Counted from the stretch's first letter, positions 47,875 to 58,530 are shown. The stretch: DNA of 64,000 bases from Sphingobium sp. HWE2-09 (GCF_035989265.1 NZ_JAYKZX010000001.1:434001-498000), one strand, 5' to 3'. The notes: generated by a model not told the origin, from the letters alone. Numbers and translations: made by a program.

Positions 47875-48747
47875 TCCAGCGACCAAGAACCATTGAGCTT
47901 CCAAACACACAGTCGTCCGCAGCGCTCGCCCGTTCCCGCCGATCTGCTTTCTTTGGCGTTGAAGTTGCGGACCGCCACAGAGGGGTGTCCGACACACTGG
48001 CCTATCGAACAGCTACGCTTAGCCTCATCCCGATCTGACGCCCGCGCGAGTAAGTGCCGAGGACCGCCGTGGCCTGTGCCGGCGGTGTCAAGGCGAAATC
48101 CAGATAACGCTTGTCGGTGAGGTTGCGGCTGAACACCGTCAAGCGCCACGGACCTGCTACCGGGCTTAGATCGGCATGTGCATCGATCAGCCCGAGGCCC
48201 TTTTGCTCCATGCGCAGATCGCTGTAGGCGCCCGCATTGAACTTCGAGCGGGCGAAGATCGAAACGCCGCCGCCGAGCTGATATTTGCCCGAACCTACCG
48301 GTCGAGCGTAGTCGAGGCTCGCTGAACCGGTCCATTTTGAGGCATATTGGGTCGGTTGACCGAGAGGTCCTGCGCCGAATTGGCGCACCCCATGGTGACG
48401 CCGGCATTCTGCCCACTCGAGCAGGCGGCGCCGTTGAAGTCGATATATTTCGCGTCGAGATAGCTGGATGCCCGCAAGAACCGGCGTTTTGATGCTGCCG
48501 TTGCGGTAATGGCGGGATGAACGCGGCACTGGGCGCTCTGGCTGACGGTTTTCGATGATCGAATGGGCATTTCAAGGTCGTTTCCGGGTTTCGGGGCAAA
48601 CTCATACTGTGGCGACGCGTCGTTCGTGGAAGATCAGGCGATCGAAGTTATGGGCCAGATTGGCCAGGGTGAGTTTCGCCTCGGCCCGCTTGATGCCGAT
48701 GGTACGGATGAACAGCCCGAACCGGTTTTTCTGATGCGCGAACACTC

Positions 48748-49885
48748 CTGAGCAACTGTGTTCATGCATTGCGATATTTGGTGTTGTTTTTGACCATAGC
48801 GTTGAGCGTGATGAGGAGCTTTCGCATGGTGGCGACGATCGCAAGCTTGAAAGGTTTGCCGGCGGCGCGCAGCCGGCTGGTTGTTGCGGCGAGGTCCCCT
48901 TTGCCTGAGCGCGCGATGGTGAGCGCTGCTAGGTAGAGGGAGCGTCTGACGCTTGGCCTGCCGCCCGAGCAGCGTCCAGGCCGGCAAGGGCTGCAACCTG
49001 TCGGCTGGAAAGGCGTCCGAGTTCGGGCATGCGCGCCAGAAGGCATGCAGCTACGATCGGCCCTACACCAGGTGCGGTGCGTAGCAATACCTCTCGTGCT
49101 GCCAGATCGGGTGAGGCAGCGATGACGGTGGCGATGGCTTTTTCGATCCGCAGTGCCAAAGCCTTGAGCCGGGCGACCTGGGTGACGATGAGGCGACGCA
49201 TAGCGGTATCAGCAATGCTTTCGAGCTGGTTGCCTAGTTGGACCGCTTGGGCAACGGCGAGGTCGCGCAGGCGAACATGCTCGGCAAGCCGGATGGCTTG
49301 GGGGTCGTGAACATGGGGCGTCAGTTCGGCATGTAGCGCAGCAAGGCACCGTGCGATTAGTGCGGCATCTAGAGGATCGGTCTTGGCCAGTTGTCGCTCG
49401 GCGCGGGCAAAGCTACGCACCCGTGCCGGGTCCAGGAGATAGGCGACAAGCGCCAGTCTATGAAGCAGGATAGCAAGTTTGCGCTCGTAACCGCCCGACG
49501 CCTCAAAGCCGATCCGCAGGCAGGTGGTACCAGCAAGTCGGGTGAGCTTACGGCCGAGCATGGCAAGACCGGTCTTGTTGTTGGCGACGCGCCAAAGCGT
49601 TCCGGTCGGATGAAGGTGAATAACGAGTTCGTCCTTGGCAACATCGATGCCGACAAAGAGGTCTAGTTGTGACATAATCCGGTCTCCCAAGCTTGTCATG
49701 CGGGGTCCGTGGACACGGCCCCTGGCAACTGTCCGGGGTTTGGGAATACGGATGCGGCCCTGCTCAGGAACGGTCTTTGATGACCAGCCTGTTGAACGGC
49801 CTTACATCCGTCGCCTGAGCGGAGTGGCCACCCCGCTCAGGCACCTCCTGAATACACCATTTTCGACAGACAAGCCTGTCGAAGG
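48748..49885 (-). mobile_element. IS110-family element inside the IS5 transposase
   Basis: The boundaries are approximate, inferred from where IS5 homology stops and resumes (about 49885 and 48748). About 210 bp upstream of the transposase start is non-coding and contains two clear hairpins: CCTGAGCGG...CCGCTCAGG at 49814-49842 and TTCGACAG...CTGTCGAA at 49861-49882. In IS110-group elements this non-coding end encodes the bridge RNA. Confidence 0.75.
48762..49675 (-). pseudogene. IS110-family transposase, frameshifted near the C-terminus
   Basis: From ATG 49675 (GGGAGACC upstream) the protein reads MSQLDLFVGIDVAKDELVIH, with FEASGGYE and AKTDPLDAALIARCL (DEDD residues), then APGVGPIVAACLLARMPELG and AALAGLDAA, where the frame is lost. 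The remaining part (RRSLYLAALTIARSGKG, then LRAAGKPFKLAIVATMRKLL) is in another frame and ends at 48762. One indel near 48960-48990 explains this and probably removes the catalytic serine domain. Confidence 0.87.
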
Positions 49886-52800
49886 ATCGATCCTGGCCCG
49901 GATCGCGGACTTTGCGGCATTGGCGCGAGCGGTGGCCCTGGTCATCGGCTTCCCCTTGGGCTTGCGACGGTGGATACGACTGGTCAGCATGCGATCGGCC
50001 AACCCTGTTTCGTTCGTCCTGGAGCGGTATGCTGTGTCGGCCCAGACCTCGCTGCTGCTATTCTCTGCGATCACATGGCGTAACATGCGCCCATCGGCGT
50101 GGGCCGCCGATGTGACCTCTCCGGCGCGAATGAACCCGTACCGGCGGTCGATGCTGATATGGCTTTTATACCCGAATACAGGCAAGGCGATCATCGGCAG
50201 CGGCTTGCCATCCTTGTAGCGCACCTTCCCGCCGATCTTGAGCGTCCAGCGCGCATCTGTGTCCTTCTGTGCCGCTTTGGCCGGGGCATCGGGCCAGATA
50301 TCCTGCGCCGACTTTCCATCTTTGATGGCTTGCCGCTCGTCATCGGTGTTGCGCTGCTTGGGCGCTGGCACCAGGCTGGCATCGATGATCTGATCCGACA
50401 AGGGGATGTAGCCCTTCTTGTGTAGTTGCCAGTCGAAGGCCTTCATCACCCGCTTGAGCGTCCCGGTCTCCGTCATCCGGTTGCGGAAGTGCCGGATGGT
50501 GTTCTCGTCGGGGGTGCGGTCACCCAACGCAAAACCCAGAAACCGCATCCAGCTCAGCCGGTCCCGGATCATATACTCCATTCGGGCATCGGACAGATTA
50601 TGCTGGGCCTGCAAAATCAGAATCTTGAACATCGCAACAGGGTCAAACGGCGGACGGCCGCCCTTGCTGCCATCGCCATAGCCCAGCCCCTCGACCAGCC
50701 AGGCCCGGAAATATTCAAAGTCCACGGTCCGTTCCAGAACCTCAAGCGGATCGCCATGGCGACTCAGCATCTCAAGATGATCGTTCAGGCTGAAAAGCGA
50801 CTTGGGGTCCATGGCTCATCACCTACAATGGCTACCCAATCAATGAATCACGAATGACTCAAATCCGCCAGGGTTCTTGCGGGTGTCCAGCTGCCTGTCA
50901 GATCGAGATACAGCCCTTCGCTCGGTTCTGCCTGCACTTCGACCTCGATACCCTGAGGCCGCGGCTTGCCGATATTCGAGACGATGAAAGCCAGGTTCTG
51001 CAGCACCGATTGCTGCAAGGAGGTGAAGGTTGTGCGGAATGCGGCCAACGAATATTGAACTCTGTTATTGAGCAGGCCGCCTTTCAAACCCCCTTCAAAT
51101 GTAGAGGCGAATTCCGTTTAAAGGCTGCCTGCGCGGGGATGTTGCCCGTGTAAAGAAAGTCGAATCCGGCGACCTTGGCACCGCGTGCATATTTGAGATA
51201 GGCTTTCGTACGGGGTGCCAGCTCATATTGGACTATCGCCTACGGCTGCCAATGGCCCTCGCTGATCGAAAGTGAGCCGTAGGGGAAATCATGCACCGTT
51301 GACCGAAAGATCGCGCCGAACGCGGTGGCAAGCGCCGTAGTTCTGTAGGATTGCAATTCGGCGCGGTCGTGCCGACTGACCAGCCCTCTTCTGCGTATCG
51401 GAATAACGAACTCCGCCGCTGATGCTGAGGCGATCGACGATATGATAGGTCGCATCGACGAAGCAGGACAATGTGCGCGTGCCCTGATCGTAATTGGAGA
51501 CGCGGCCGACGGGGGTTGCCGCCACCCCCGTTCTTCGGAAGCCGCCCAACGTGAATTCTTGGATCAGATCGATCGCAAGAGTATAGCGCTGATAATAGCC
51601 GCCGGCCGTTAAGTCCAGAGCACCATATCGGCCAGAGAAGCGTAGCTCCTGGCTGAACTGTCGATAATGCTGCCACAGCGCGTTGAAATAGGTTTGCGCA
51701 TGATCGACGCCGTCGGTCCCGAACTGGACATCGGAATCGCTGTGCCGCCAGGCAGTCGTCGAACTCAATGTGCCGCCGAGCATCCGATAGGTGATGTCTG
51801 ACTGATAGACTTCCGCGTCGAGCCGGGTGAATTCATTGGAGAAATAGGGGGCGACATTATAAGTCGCATAGCGTGTGTTTCGGTCGCCTGCGACGGGGTA
51901 GGGCAGAGTTCCGGCACCCAGGGGCTGCGCGACGGGCACGAAAGCGCTTCCCTTGTCATGGACACGGTCGATTTCGGCGTAGAGCAGGATTTCGAGATCA
52001 TCTGCCGGGGCGAGGCGTAGCGAGGGACGTACCGCCCAATTGTGCGTGGAGGGTTCATGCGTTCCCTTGATGGGATTGTCGAGCCGCCCTTTGGCAAGAT
52101 CCTGATATAGTCCGGCGACGCGTAATGACGCCCAGGATGCAAGTGGTGTCGTCAGCCCGCCCTGACTTTGAATCTCGTGATTATAGGCTTCGTAGGCGGC
52201 GACACCGTCGGCTGCGAATCTTGTGCCAGGCTTGACGGTCGTGGTGTTGATCGCGCCGACAGTCGCACTATTGCCGAAGGTCAGAACCTGGGGCCCCCGC
52301 AATATTTCCACACGCTCGACATCGAAAATCGGGATTCGGCCGTCCTGGTCGCGGCCAAAAGATACATTGTTGACGAACTTGCCAACCGATTGCTCGAACG
52401 ATGCGTTGGCCTCTGATCCGAAGCCGCGTATGAAGGTATAAGGTTGTACCGCGCCATAGCTGATCTGGACATTTGACGTGATGGTGGCGAGATCAACCAG
52501 TGTGATGATGTTCTTATCGCGCAGCTTCGTGCCGGTTATCGCCGTCACAGAGGCCGAAACGTCTCGCAATGTCTCTGATCGCTTGCGCGCGGTCACGACG
52601 ATATCATTGGGACCTGGAACCGCCCCGGAGCCCAGAGCCTGATCCCCCTTGGCGCCTACTGACCCGGACTGCGCCCAAGCGGGCGCAGTTGCGGTAAGGG
52701 CGATGACAGACGTCCTAGTCAGTGTCTTCGCACAGTGCAATAAAGAGCGGTGGTAAAGTCCGGCGCGATCGTCGCTGGGATTGTCGATGGGTTGAATCAG

Positions 52801-52960
52801 ACTTTGTCTGCCAAAATGACGAACGACGCGCATTAAATTTCCTCCGAACTTGATCAGTCAGGCTTGATGCGAACTCAAACTCCTTACCAATCAAAACTTG
52901 TGCGACGGCATGCCCCCCCCGGAATGAGGTCACGTCCAAGACACCGAAAACCGTGAGCGC

Positions 52961-53734
52961 CTATTTAGCGGTCAAGCGAGCTCCGCCATCGAGGTCGATC
53001 GTCGTGGCATTCAGATAGGTGTTCTCCACAACGTGCCGAACAAGGCCGCCGAACTCCGAAGGATTTCCCATACGATGCGGAAAGAGGACCGTTTTCATGA
53101 TCAATGACTCGACGACATGTTCGGGCAGGCCTGCCACGAGCGGAGTCGCGAACAAGCCAGGCGAGATGCTCACCACGCGAATTCCAAAAGCGGCAAGATC
53201 CCGCGCAATCGGCAGCGTCATTCCGATTATTCCGGCTTTGCTCGCGCTATAGGCTGCCTGCCCCATCTGGCCCTGAGTTGCTGCACCGGACGCCGTATTG
53301 ATGATCACGCCGCGCTCACCGGTTTGCGGATCGGGGGCATTTTTCTCCATGTGGACCGCCGAGTGCCGGATTATATTGAAGGTTCCCGTCAGATTGACGG
53401 CAACTACCTTGTTCCACGTATCGAGCGGAAAGGGCTTTCCCTTGGAGAGCGTCTTGGCGGCATCGGCGACGCCGGCACAATTCACCGCAGCATGAATTTC
53501 TCCAAAGGCATCCATTCCCGCTTGCAGGCCCTGGATGACGCTATGCTCGTCGGCCACGTCTACACGAGCCGTGAGACAGCTGTCCCAAAGCTCTTTCTGG
53601 AGATCTTCCAGCCGAATCAGGTCCAGGTCGAACGCGATAATACGCGCGCCACCAGAGGCCAGTGCTCGACATGCTTCAAGTCCCAGACCCGACGCCGCGC
53701 CCGTGACAACAGCCACTTTACCTTCGAGTTTCAT
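52961..53734 (-). CDS. SDR-family 3-hydroxyacyl-CoA dehydrogenase (HSD10-like)
   Basis: 257 residues. TGAASGLGLEACRALASGGA is the NAD-binding motif; NCAGVA, the catalytic Ser (INTASGAA), Tyr and Lys (YSASKAG) are all present. The insert NIIRHSAVHMEKNAPDPQTG with ERGVIINTASG is the signature of the type-II hydroxyacyl-CoA dehydrogenase/HSD17B10 group, which oxidises 3-hydroxyacyl-CoA in branched-chain, fatty-acid or steroid side-chain degradation. It follows the thiolase stop by 18 bp... in gene order thiolase lies directly downstream, so they share an operon. Confidence 0.88.
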   Translation of the reverse strand: MKLEGKVAVVTGAASGLGLEACRALASGGARIIAFDLDLIRLEDLQKELWDSCLTARVDVADEHSVIQGLQAGMDAFGEIHAAVNCAGVADAAKTLSKGKPFPLDTWNKVVAVNLTGTFNIIRHSAVHMEKNAPDPQTGERGVIINTASGAATQGQMGQAAYSASKAGIIGMTLPIARDLAAFGIRVVSISPGLFATPLVAGLPEHVVESLIMKTVLFPHRMGNPSEFGGLVRHVVENTYLNATTIDLDGGARLTAK

Positions 53735-53752
53735 GAACGTCCCTATCCTTGT

Positions 53753-55012
53753 TCAGGCGGCGGCGCCGCCTTCCAATATCGTGATGCAGGCGACGGCTTC
53801 CTCGACTCCGACCAGTCCTCCGCCATTTTCCGCAAGGGCGATCCTGGCTCCCTCGACTTGCCTTGCCCCGGCTTCACCGCGCAGTTGCGTAACCAGTTCG
53901 AAGATTTGCGCGAGACCGGTAGCTGAAATTGGGTGCCCCTTGGACTCAAGGCCGCCCGACGGATTAACCGGGACGCGTCCACCGATCCGGGTAGCACCAC
54001 TTTCGGCAAAGACACCGCCGTCGCCGAACGCGCAAAGGCCCAGATTTTCCGTCTGGATGATCTCGCCGATAGCCGTCGCATCATGGACCTCGACCACTGA
54101 AATATCTTCGGGGCCGACGCCGGCGCGTGCGTAAGCACGTTGAGCGGCCAGCGTGGTTATATGGTCGCTTGCCGCTTGCGGATCGCGGTCCGAACCGGTC
54201 TGGATGACCGTGGCGCGCACCAGTACAGCGCGTTTGGTGCTTATACCCATCCGCTTGAGACCCGCGCGTGTAACGACAATCGCGGCGGCAGCGCCGTCGG
54301 AGATCGGCGAGCACATCGGAAGGGTGAACGGATAGGTTATGGGTGGCGCGGCGAGGATGTCATCGACGCTATACGTGTCGCGAAATTGAGCGAGTTCGTT
54401 GTGCACCGAGTGGCCATGGTTCTTGGATGCCACCACGGCAAGCTGGCGCTGCGTCGTTCCGTATTGCAGCATATGTTGCCGCGCGAAGGCCGCATAGACG
54501 TCCATGAACATACTGTAGGGCCGCGGCGACGTAGAACCCTCTGGGGCCTCAATGCCTTCTCCCAACCCCATCAAGCGATCACGAATAGCAACATGGTCGG
54601 TCACATCGCAGGCGCTATCGAATGCCGACATCATCCGATCGCGATCCGGCGAGAAGAGCTTTTCCGTACCGAGCGCCAAGGCAACATCGGTCTCGCCTGC
54701 GCGCAATTGCGTAACGGCCAGGGCAAAAGCGCTGCTGCCGCTTGCGCAAGCATTCTCAACGTTGACGACCGGGATACCCTGTATGCCCATGTGGCGGAGG
54801 GCAACCTGCCCCCGGATCATATGCTGGCCTTCCATATGTCCTTGCGTCGCGTTGGCGAAGAAAGCTGCGCCGATTTCGGACTGGCTGATATCGGCGTCGG
54901 CCAGTGCTGCTCTGACCGCCAGCCCGCTCAAGTGACCAATGTCTGCTTCCGGCCGTCGACCAAACGGCGTCATGCCAACGCCTACTACAAAGATATCGTC
55001 CTGGGTACTCAC
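53753..55012 (-). CDS. Thiolase (SCP-x/acetyl-CoA acetyltransferase-like)
   Basis: 419 residues from GTG 55012 (GGGAG eight nt upstream); the frame is open to 55354 but without family resemblance there. The nucleophile Cys is in VVNVENACASGSSAF; the C-terminal NPSGGLESKGHPISATG holds the conserved His. The VHDATAIGEIIQTENLGLC stretch marks the SCP-x-type branch acting on bulky or branched 3-ketoacyl-CoAs. It is transcribed upstream of the SDR gene (18 bp apart), giving the last two steps of a beta-oxidation cycle. Confidence 0.9.
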   Translation of the reverse strand: MSTQDDIFVVGVGMTPFGRRPEADIGHLSGLAVRAALADADISQSEIGAAFFANATQGHMEGQHMIRGQVALRHMGIQGIPVVNVENACASGSSAFALAVTQLRAGETDVALALGTEKLFSPDRDRMMSAFDSACDVTDHVAIRDRLMGLGEGIEAPEGSTSPRPYSMFMDVYAAFARQHMLQYGTTQRQLAVVASKNHGHSVHNELAQFRDTYSVDDILAAPPITYPFTLPMCSPISDGAAAAIVVTRAGLKRMGISTKRAVLVRATVIQTGSDRDPQAASDHITTLAAQRAYARAGVGPEDISVVEVHDATAIGEIIQTENLGLCAFGDGGVFAESGATRIGGRVPVNPSGGLESKGHPISATGLAQIFELVTQLRGEAGARQVEGARIALAENGGGLVGVEEAVACITILEGGAAA

Positions 55013-55394
55013 GTCATTATCTCCCTTGTCCCAGCGTCCTGCCGGCGCCCGGAAACCTGCGTGTGGCGAAGTCCAAGCTGGAGCCGATTCAAGCCGCCTC
55101 ACCGGCGACGTCATCTCACAATCCGATAAAAAACCATGGCCCGGCGCGGTGGGAGCCGCCTTCTCCAGTGCGGCACTAGGGGCCACCATAGAATTTGGTC
55201 CAATTCCTAGTCGTGACGGTCCATCACCGCGACGACTGGCAGCCTCTGCCGGTCTCGAGCTTACCATTGCACATCCGCCGCAATCACCACGAGGAATGCC
55301 TTGCCCGGCCTTTGAATTGGACCGTTCAGATAGCCGCGGCCTAAGCCCGATCATCGAGAATTCTCACGGCGGACATGCAGTGGGGCAGCTGATC

Positions 55395-55993
55395 TTCGGA
55401 GGCGAATGTGAAGACGATTGAATTTACGCGGGCGGAGATGGAGCGGCGTGTCGCGCGGTTCCAGGATCTTAAGCCGTTGCCGAACCAGCAGAATGAAGCG
55501 GTGCCGAGCGAGGCGATGGACACGATCTTCGCGCGCAAGATCCTGTCGGTGATCGGCCTGGAGAATGATGAGACGCCGGTCAGCCAGGGAGCGCTGATCC
55601 AGGGCGCGGGCGGTATGGCGATGGGTATCGGCGTGTGCCCTCCCGGCAATGGCCCGGACCTCCACGCGCATCTCAACACCTATGAGACCTTTACCGTTCT
55701 CAAGGGCCGTTTTGAGATTCGCTGGAACGATGACGGCAGCGAAAGCCTCATTCTCGAGCAGTTCGATACCATCTCGATCCCCCCGGGCGTCTGCCGTGCC
55801 TTCAAGAATATCAGCGACAGCGAAGGCATGCTGCAGGCGATCATCACCGGTGGCGTGCACGACATGAATGATATCGCATTCTCCCGCACCGTCGGCGAAA
55901 AGCTCGGCGGGCAGTTCCCCGATGCCCTCGACTATTTCAAGAAGGTCGGCTTCTCCTTCGATGCCAGCCGACACGATGCATAAGCGCAGTCGC
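55395..55993. repeat. Inverted duplication, copy B (599 bp)
   Basis: Reverse complement of 43036-43634 in every stretch I compared, including all codons of the cupin gene. The distance between copies is 11.8 kb. The copy is inserted between the thiolase promoter side and the gamma-glutamyltransferase gene. Confidence 0.92.
55408..55983 (+). CDS. Cupin-domain protein, copy B
   Basis: Identical 191-residue product to copy A, here rightward, starting at GTG 55408 behind GGAGGCGAAT. It is followed after 24 bp by the gamma-glutamyltransferase gene, so the duplicate is now linked to a different downstream gene. The complete absence of change suggests a recent copy or gene conversion. Confidence 0.85.
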   Translation: MKTIEFTRAEMERRVARFQDLKPLPNQQNEAVPSEAMDTIFARKILSVIGLENDETPVSQGALIQGAGGMAMGIGVCPPGNGPDLHAHLNTYETFTVLKGRFEIRWNDDGSESLILEQFDTISIPPGVCRAFKNISDSEGMLQAIITGGVHDMNDIAFSRTVGEKLGGQFPDALDYFKKVGFSFDASRHDA

Positions 55994-56007
55994 GACAGGA
56001 TTATCCA

Positions 56008-57601
56008 ATGCTAGCAACCACGCGAGGCCTGCGCGGCATCGTCACATCGCCCCATCATGCAGCTAGTCAAGCTGGCCTCGATATCCTCCGCGACGGCGGC
56101 TCCGCCGTCGAAGCCGTGGTAGCGACCGCCGCTGCATTGGCCGTGGTTTACCCGCAGATGAATAGCATCGGCGGCGATGGATTTTGGCTCATCTCGCCTC
56201 CCGGTGGGGGAGCGCCGGTCGGAATCGAATCGGCTGGACGTGCCGGCCGTGCCGTATCTCTGGATTTATACGCGCGTCAGGGCATGTCCGAGATTCCACG
56301 GCGCGGGCCCCTCGCAGCCAACACGGTTGCGGGAACCGTCGCTGGATGGGCTCGCGCGTTGGAGGTCGACAACCGCGGGAGCAACGCCCTGCCGGTGAGG
56401 AGATTGCTGCGCGACGCGATTGATTATGCTGCACAGGGTGTCTCGATCGCCACATCTACTGCTCAGACCATTGCAGATAAGCTGGATGAATTGAGGGATC
56501 AGCACGGTTTCGCGGAAACATTCCTCCGAGGAAATCGGGCCCCGGCACCTGGAGCTGTCATAAAACAGCCTGCCCTCGCTGCGAGCCTCACACGGCTCGC
56601 GGATGACGGTCTGGACAGCTTCTACCGTGGCCCCTTGGCCAAGATCATCGCTGATGAAATGGAGGCCATCGGGACACCACTGTCGTTGTACGACCTCCAG
56701 AGCTTCAACGCAAATATTGTACAACCCTTGCGAGCGCGATATCAGGGCGCCGAGGTTTTTAACCTCCCCCCCAACTCAGGGGATAGCTTCGCTATTGATA
56801 CTGGCGATCTACGGTCGCAGCGTAGCCCCGCAGGGTGATAGCTTCGCCCACCTTCATGGTCTCATCGAGGCGACAAAAAGGGCCTTTCGCGTTCGTGACA
56901 CTCATGTCGGAGATCCTGAAGATCTGACGATTAACCTGCAGGCACTGCTCGACGACGACGCGGCGCTTGACGGCATCGCAAATGGGATCGATCCCAACCG
57001 CGCCGAGCCTTGGCCGCTAGCGCCATCTGGTGGAGATACTGTCTGGATGGGAGCGATCGATGACGACGGGCAGGCCGTCAGCATGATCCAGAGTACTTTC
57101 TTCGAATTTGGTTCAGGAATTGTGCTCAAGGACAGCGGCATCATCTGGCAAAACAGGGGCTCAAGCTTCCGGTTGGTAGAAGAAGGTATCAATCGACTTC
57201 GTCCCGGAGCACGGCCATTTCACACGCTCAATCCAGCTCTCGCTCGCTTCAGCGACGGACGACAGATGTGCTATGGCACCATGGGCGGAGAAGGGCAGCC
57301 TCAAACCCAGGCTACTGTATTCACCCGATATGCATCCTACGGCCAGGAACTGCAGCGAGCTGTCACTGCGCCGCGCTTCCTCCTCGGCCGAACATGGGGT
57401 GATCCAAGCACCACCCTGAAAGTCGAGAGCGATATTGGGGAAGAGGTGATTGCCGCGCTGGTGACGGCTGGACATGATCCGGTGCTTGTACCCGCACTCA
57501 ACGAGATGATGGGACATGCGGGCGCCGTTGTACGACATCCTGATGGCCGCCTCGAAGGTGCGACCGACCCGCGAAGCGACGGAGCTGTCGCCGCGCTTTG
57601 A
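56008..57601 (+). pseudogene. Gamma-glutamyltransferase family gene, frameshift in a C7 run
   Basis: The first frame (MLATTRGLRGIVTSPHHAAS, with GGSAVEAVVATAAALAVVYP and GGDGFWL) ends at 56838 after FNLPPNSGDSFAIDT. The other part (TQGIASLLILAIYGRSVAPQ onward; catalytic-site-like GGDTVWMGAIDDDGQAVSMI and GTMGGEGQPQTQATVF) is in another frame to 57601. The break coincides with a run of seven C (56766-56772); eight would restore one ~530-residue Ntn-hydrolase proenzyme. The role would be transfer or hydrolysis of a gamma-glutamyl or related amide group. Confidence 0.85.
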
Positions 57602-57677
57602 CACTACGGATGCCTTTGTCATGGTAAATTGTATAGCAGGAGCATCAGGACGAGATTTGATTGGCGACGGACTGGAT

Positions 57678-58343
57678 ATGATAACGGAAAAGGTGAACAA
57701 GGCGGACTTCAACAGCCGGCGTGCGGATGCCCGCACGGCGCCTACTGGATATGGTCTTTTGCCTGCTGATCCCCTGCCTGCCACTGCACTGGATAATGAG
57801 TTTAATCTTGGCGCCTACATCAAACGCGCTAGGCAGGCGCGAAACATGCGTCTTCGAGACCTGGCCGATCAGGCGGGATGCTCGGAAAGCCTGATTTCCA
57901 AGTTGGAGAACAACAAGGCATCCGCCTCGGTTAGGTTGCTTACCCGCGTCTGCAGCGCGCTCAATATCACCGTCGGGGACCTATTCACCTGGGCGCAGCA
58001 TGGTGATGAAGTGGTCAACCGGGCGGCAGACCGCGTGGAGAAGCGCTTTGCCGAAGACCACGGCCCCGCGATCTTCATGCAATATCTCGGGCCGCCCCGC
58101 CTCAGCCTTGAGGCATTCCTCCATGTCATCGAACCAGGCTGGTCTAGCGAGACCATGCAACACGAGGGCGAAGAAATCGGATATGTCATCGAAGGCTCGA
58201 TAGAATTGCGGCTTAACGACGCTGAATATTCCATGTCCGCCGGTGACTCCTTCTCTTTCCAATCTGATACACCGCACGTCTATCGCAACACCTCAAGCGC
58301 CAACGCTCGGGTCATCATCGTGAATTCGCCGCCGTCGCTGTAA
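57678..58343 (+). CDS. XRE-family regulator with C-terminal cupin sensor domain
   Basis: 221 residues from ATG 57678: helix-turn-helix at ~38-95 (YIKRARQARNMRLRDLADQA, then GCSESLISKLENNKASASVR) and a cupin_2 domain at ~140-218 (EEIGYVIEGSIELRLNDAEY, SMSAGDSFSFQSDTPHVYRN). This layout is typical of local repressors such as PuuR that bind a small ligand in the cupin. An upstream start at 57621 is possible. It directly follows the gamma-glutamyltransferase gene and probably controls it and the carrier gene downstream. Confidence 0.87.
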   Translation: MITEKVNKADFNSRRADARTAPTGYGLLPADPLPATALDNEFNLGAYIKRARQARNMRLRDLADQAGCSESLISKLENNKASASVRLLTRVCSALNITVGDLFTWAQHGDEVVNRAADRVEKRFAEDHGPAIFMQYLGPPRLSLEAFLHVIEPGWSSETMQHEGEEIGYVIEGSIELRLNDAEYSMSAGDSFSFQSDTPHVYRNTSSANARVIIVNSPPSL

Positions 58344-58530
58344 GATTGGTCGCTCGTGGAGTTTGTTACGGGACAGCGACGTCCGCCGACCCCCGCTCCA
58401 TTCCTTCGCTTCATTGCCCTGCCGCCCATTGAATTAGACGGTTCGCGGCGCTGCAGCCAACACATGGCTACGCGCCAGGCGGTCTCGACGGAACGCGCCT
58501 GGAATTGACCCCTTCAATTTCGAGCAACCC

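Larger units (their letters stand above)
48602..50812 (-). pseudogene. IS5-family transposase interrupted by IS110
   Basis: From 50812 the frame encodes MDPKSLFSLNDHLEMLSRHG through IIDASLVPAPKQRNTDDERQ and SEVWADTAYRSRTNETGLAD to AAKSAIRARI, where IS110 DNA begins (~49885). The C-terminus resumes near 48750 (VFAHQKNRFGLFIRTIGIKR, then EAKLTLANLAHNFDRL) and ends at 48602. The DDE residues are present but the gene is split. Confidence 0.9.
48466..50888 (-). mobile_element. IS5-family element in the TonB receptor gene, itself interrupted
   Basis: Ends GGATGCCCGCAAGAACC (48466) and, inverted, GGACACCCGCAAGAACC (50888) differ at two positions. AGCT at 48462-48465 and 50889-50892 is the 4-bp target duplication. 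Without the inserted IS110 the element is about 1290 bp, nearly the size of the IS5-family copy at 20033, which shares the GGACACC end and 4-bp duplication. Confidence 0.9.
48002..52833 (-). pseudogene. TonB-dependent receptor split by an IS and frameshifted
   Basis: N-terminal part from 52833: signal region (VIALTATAPAWAQS), TonB box (NDIVVTARKRSE), plug (TFIRGFGSEANASFEQSVGK, VERVEILRGPQ) and barrel. The frame breaks near 51380-51400 and again near 51240 and 51100. At 50892 the DNA is interrupted by an IS; the C-terminal part resumes at 48465 (YLDAKYIDFNGAAC) with one more frameshift near 48350 and ends at 48002. Excising the IS gives LTGS-YLDAKY, restoring the frame at the junction. No STN domain. 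Confidence 0.88.

Noticed and set aside
43036..55993. Composite transposon made of the cupin duplication
   Set aside because: Neither copy has a transposase, terminal inverted repeat or flanking target duplication; a composite transposon needs IS ends.
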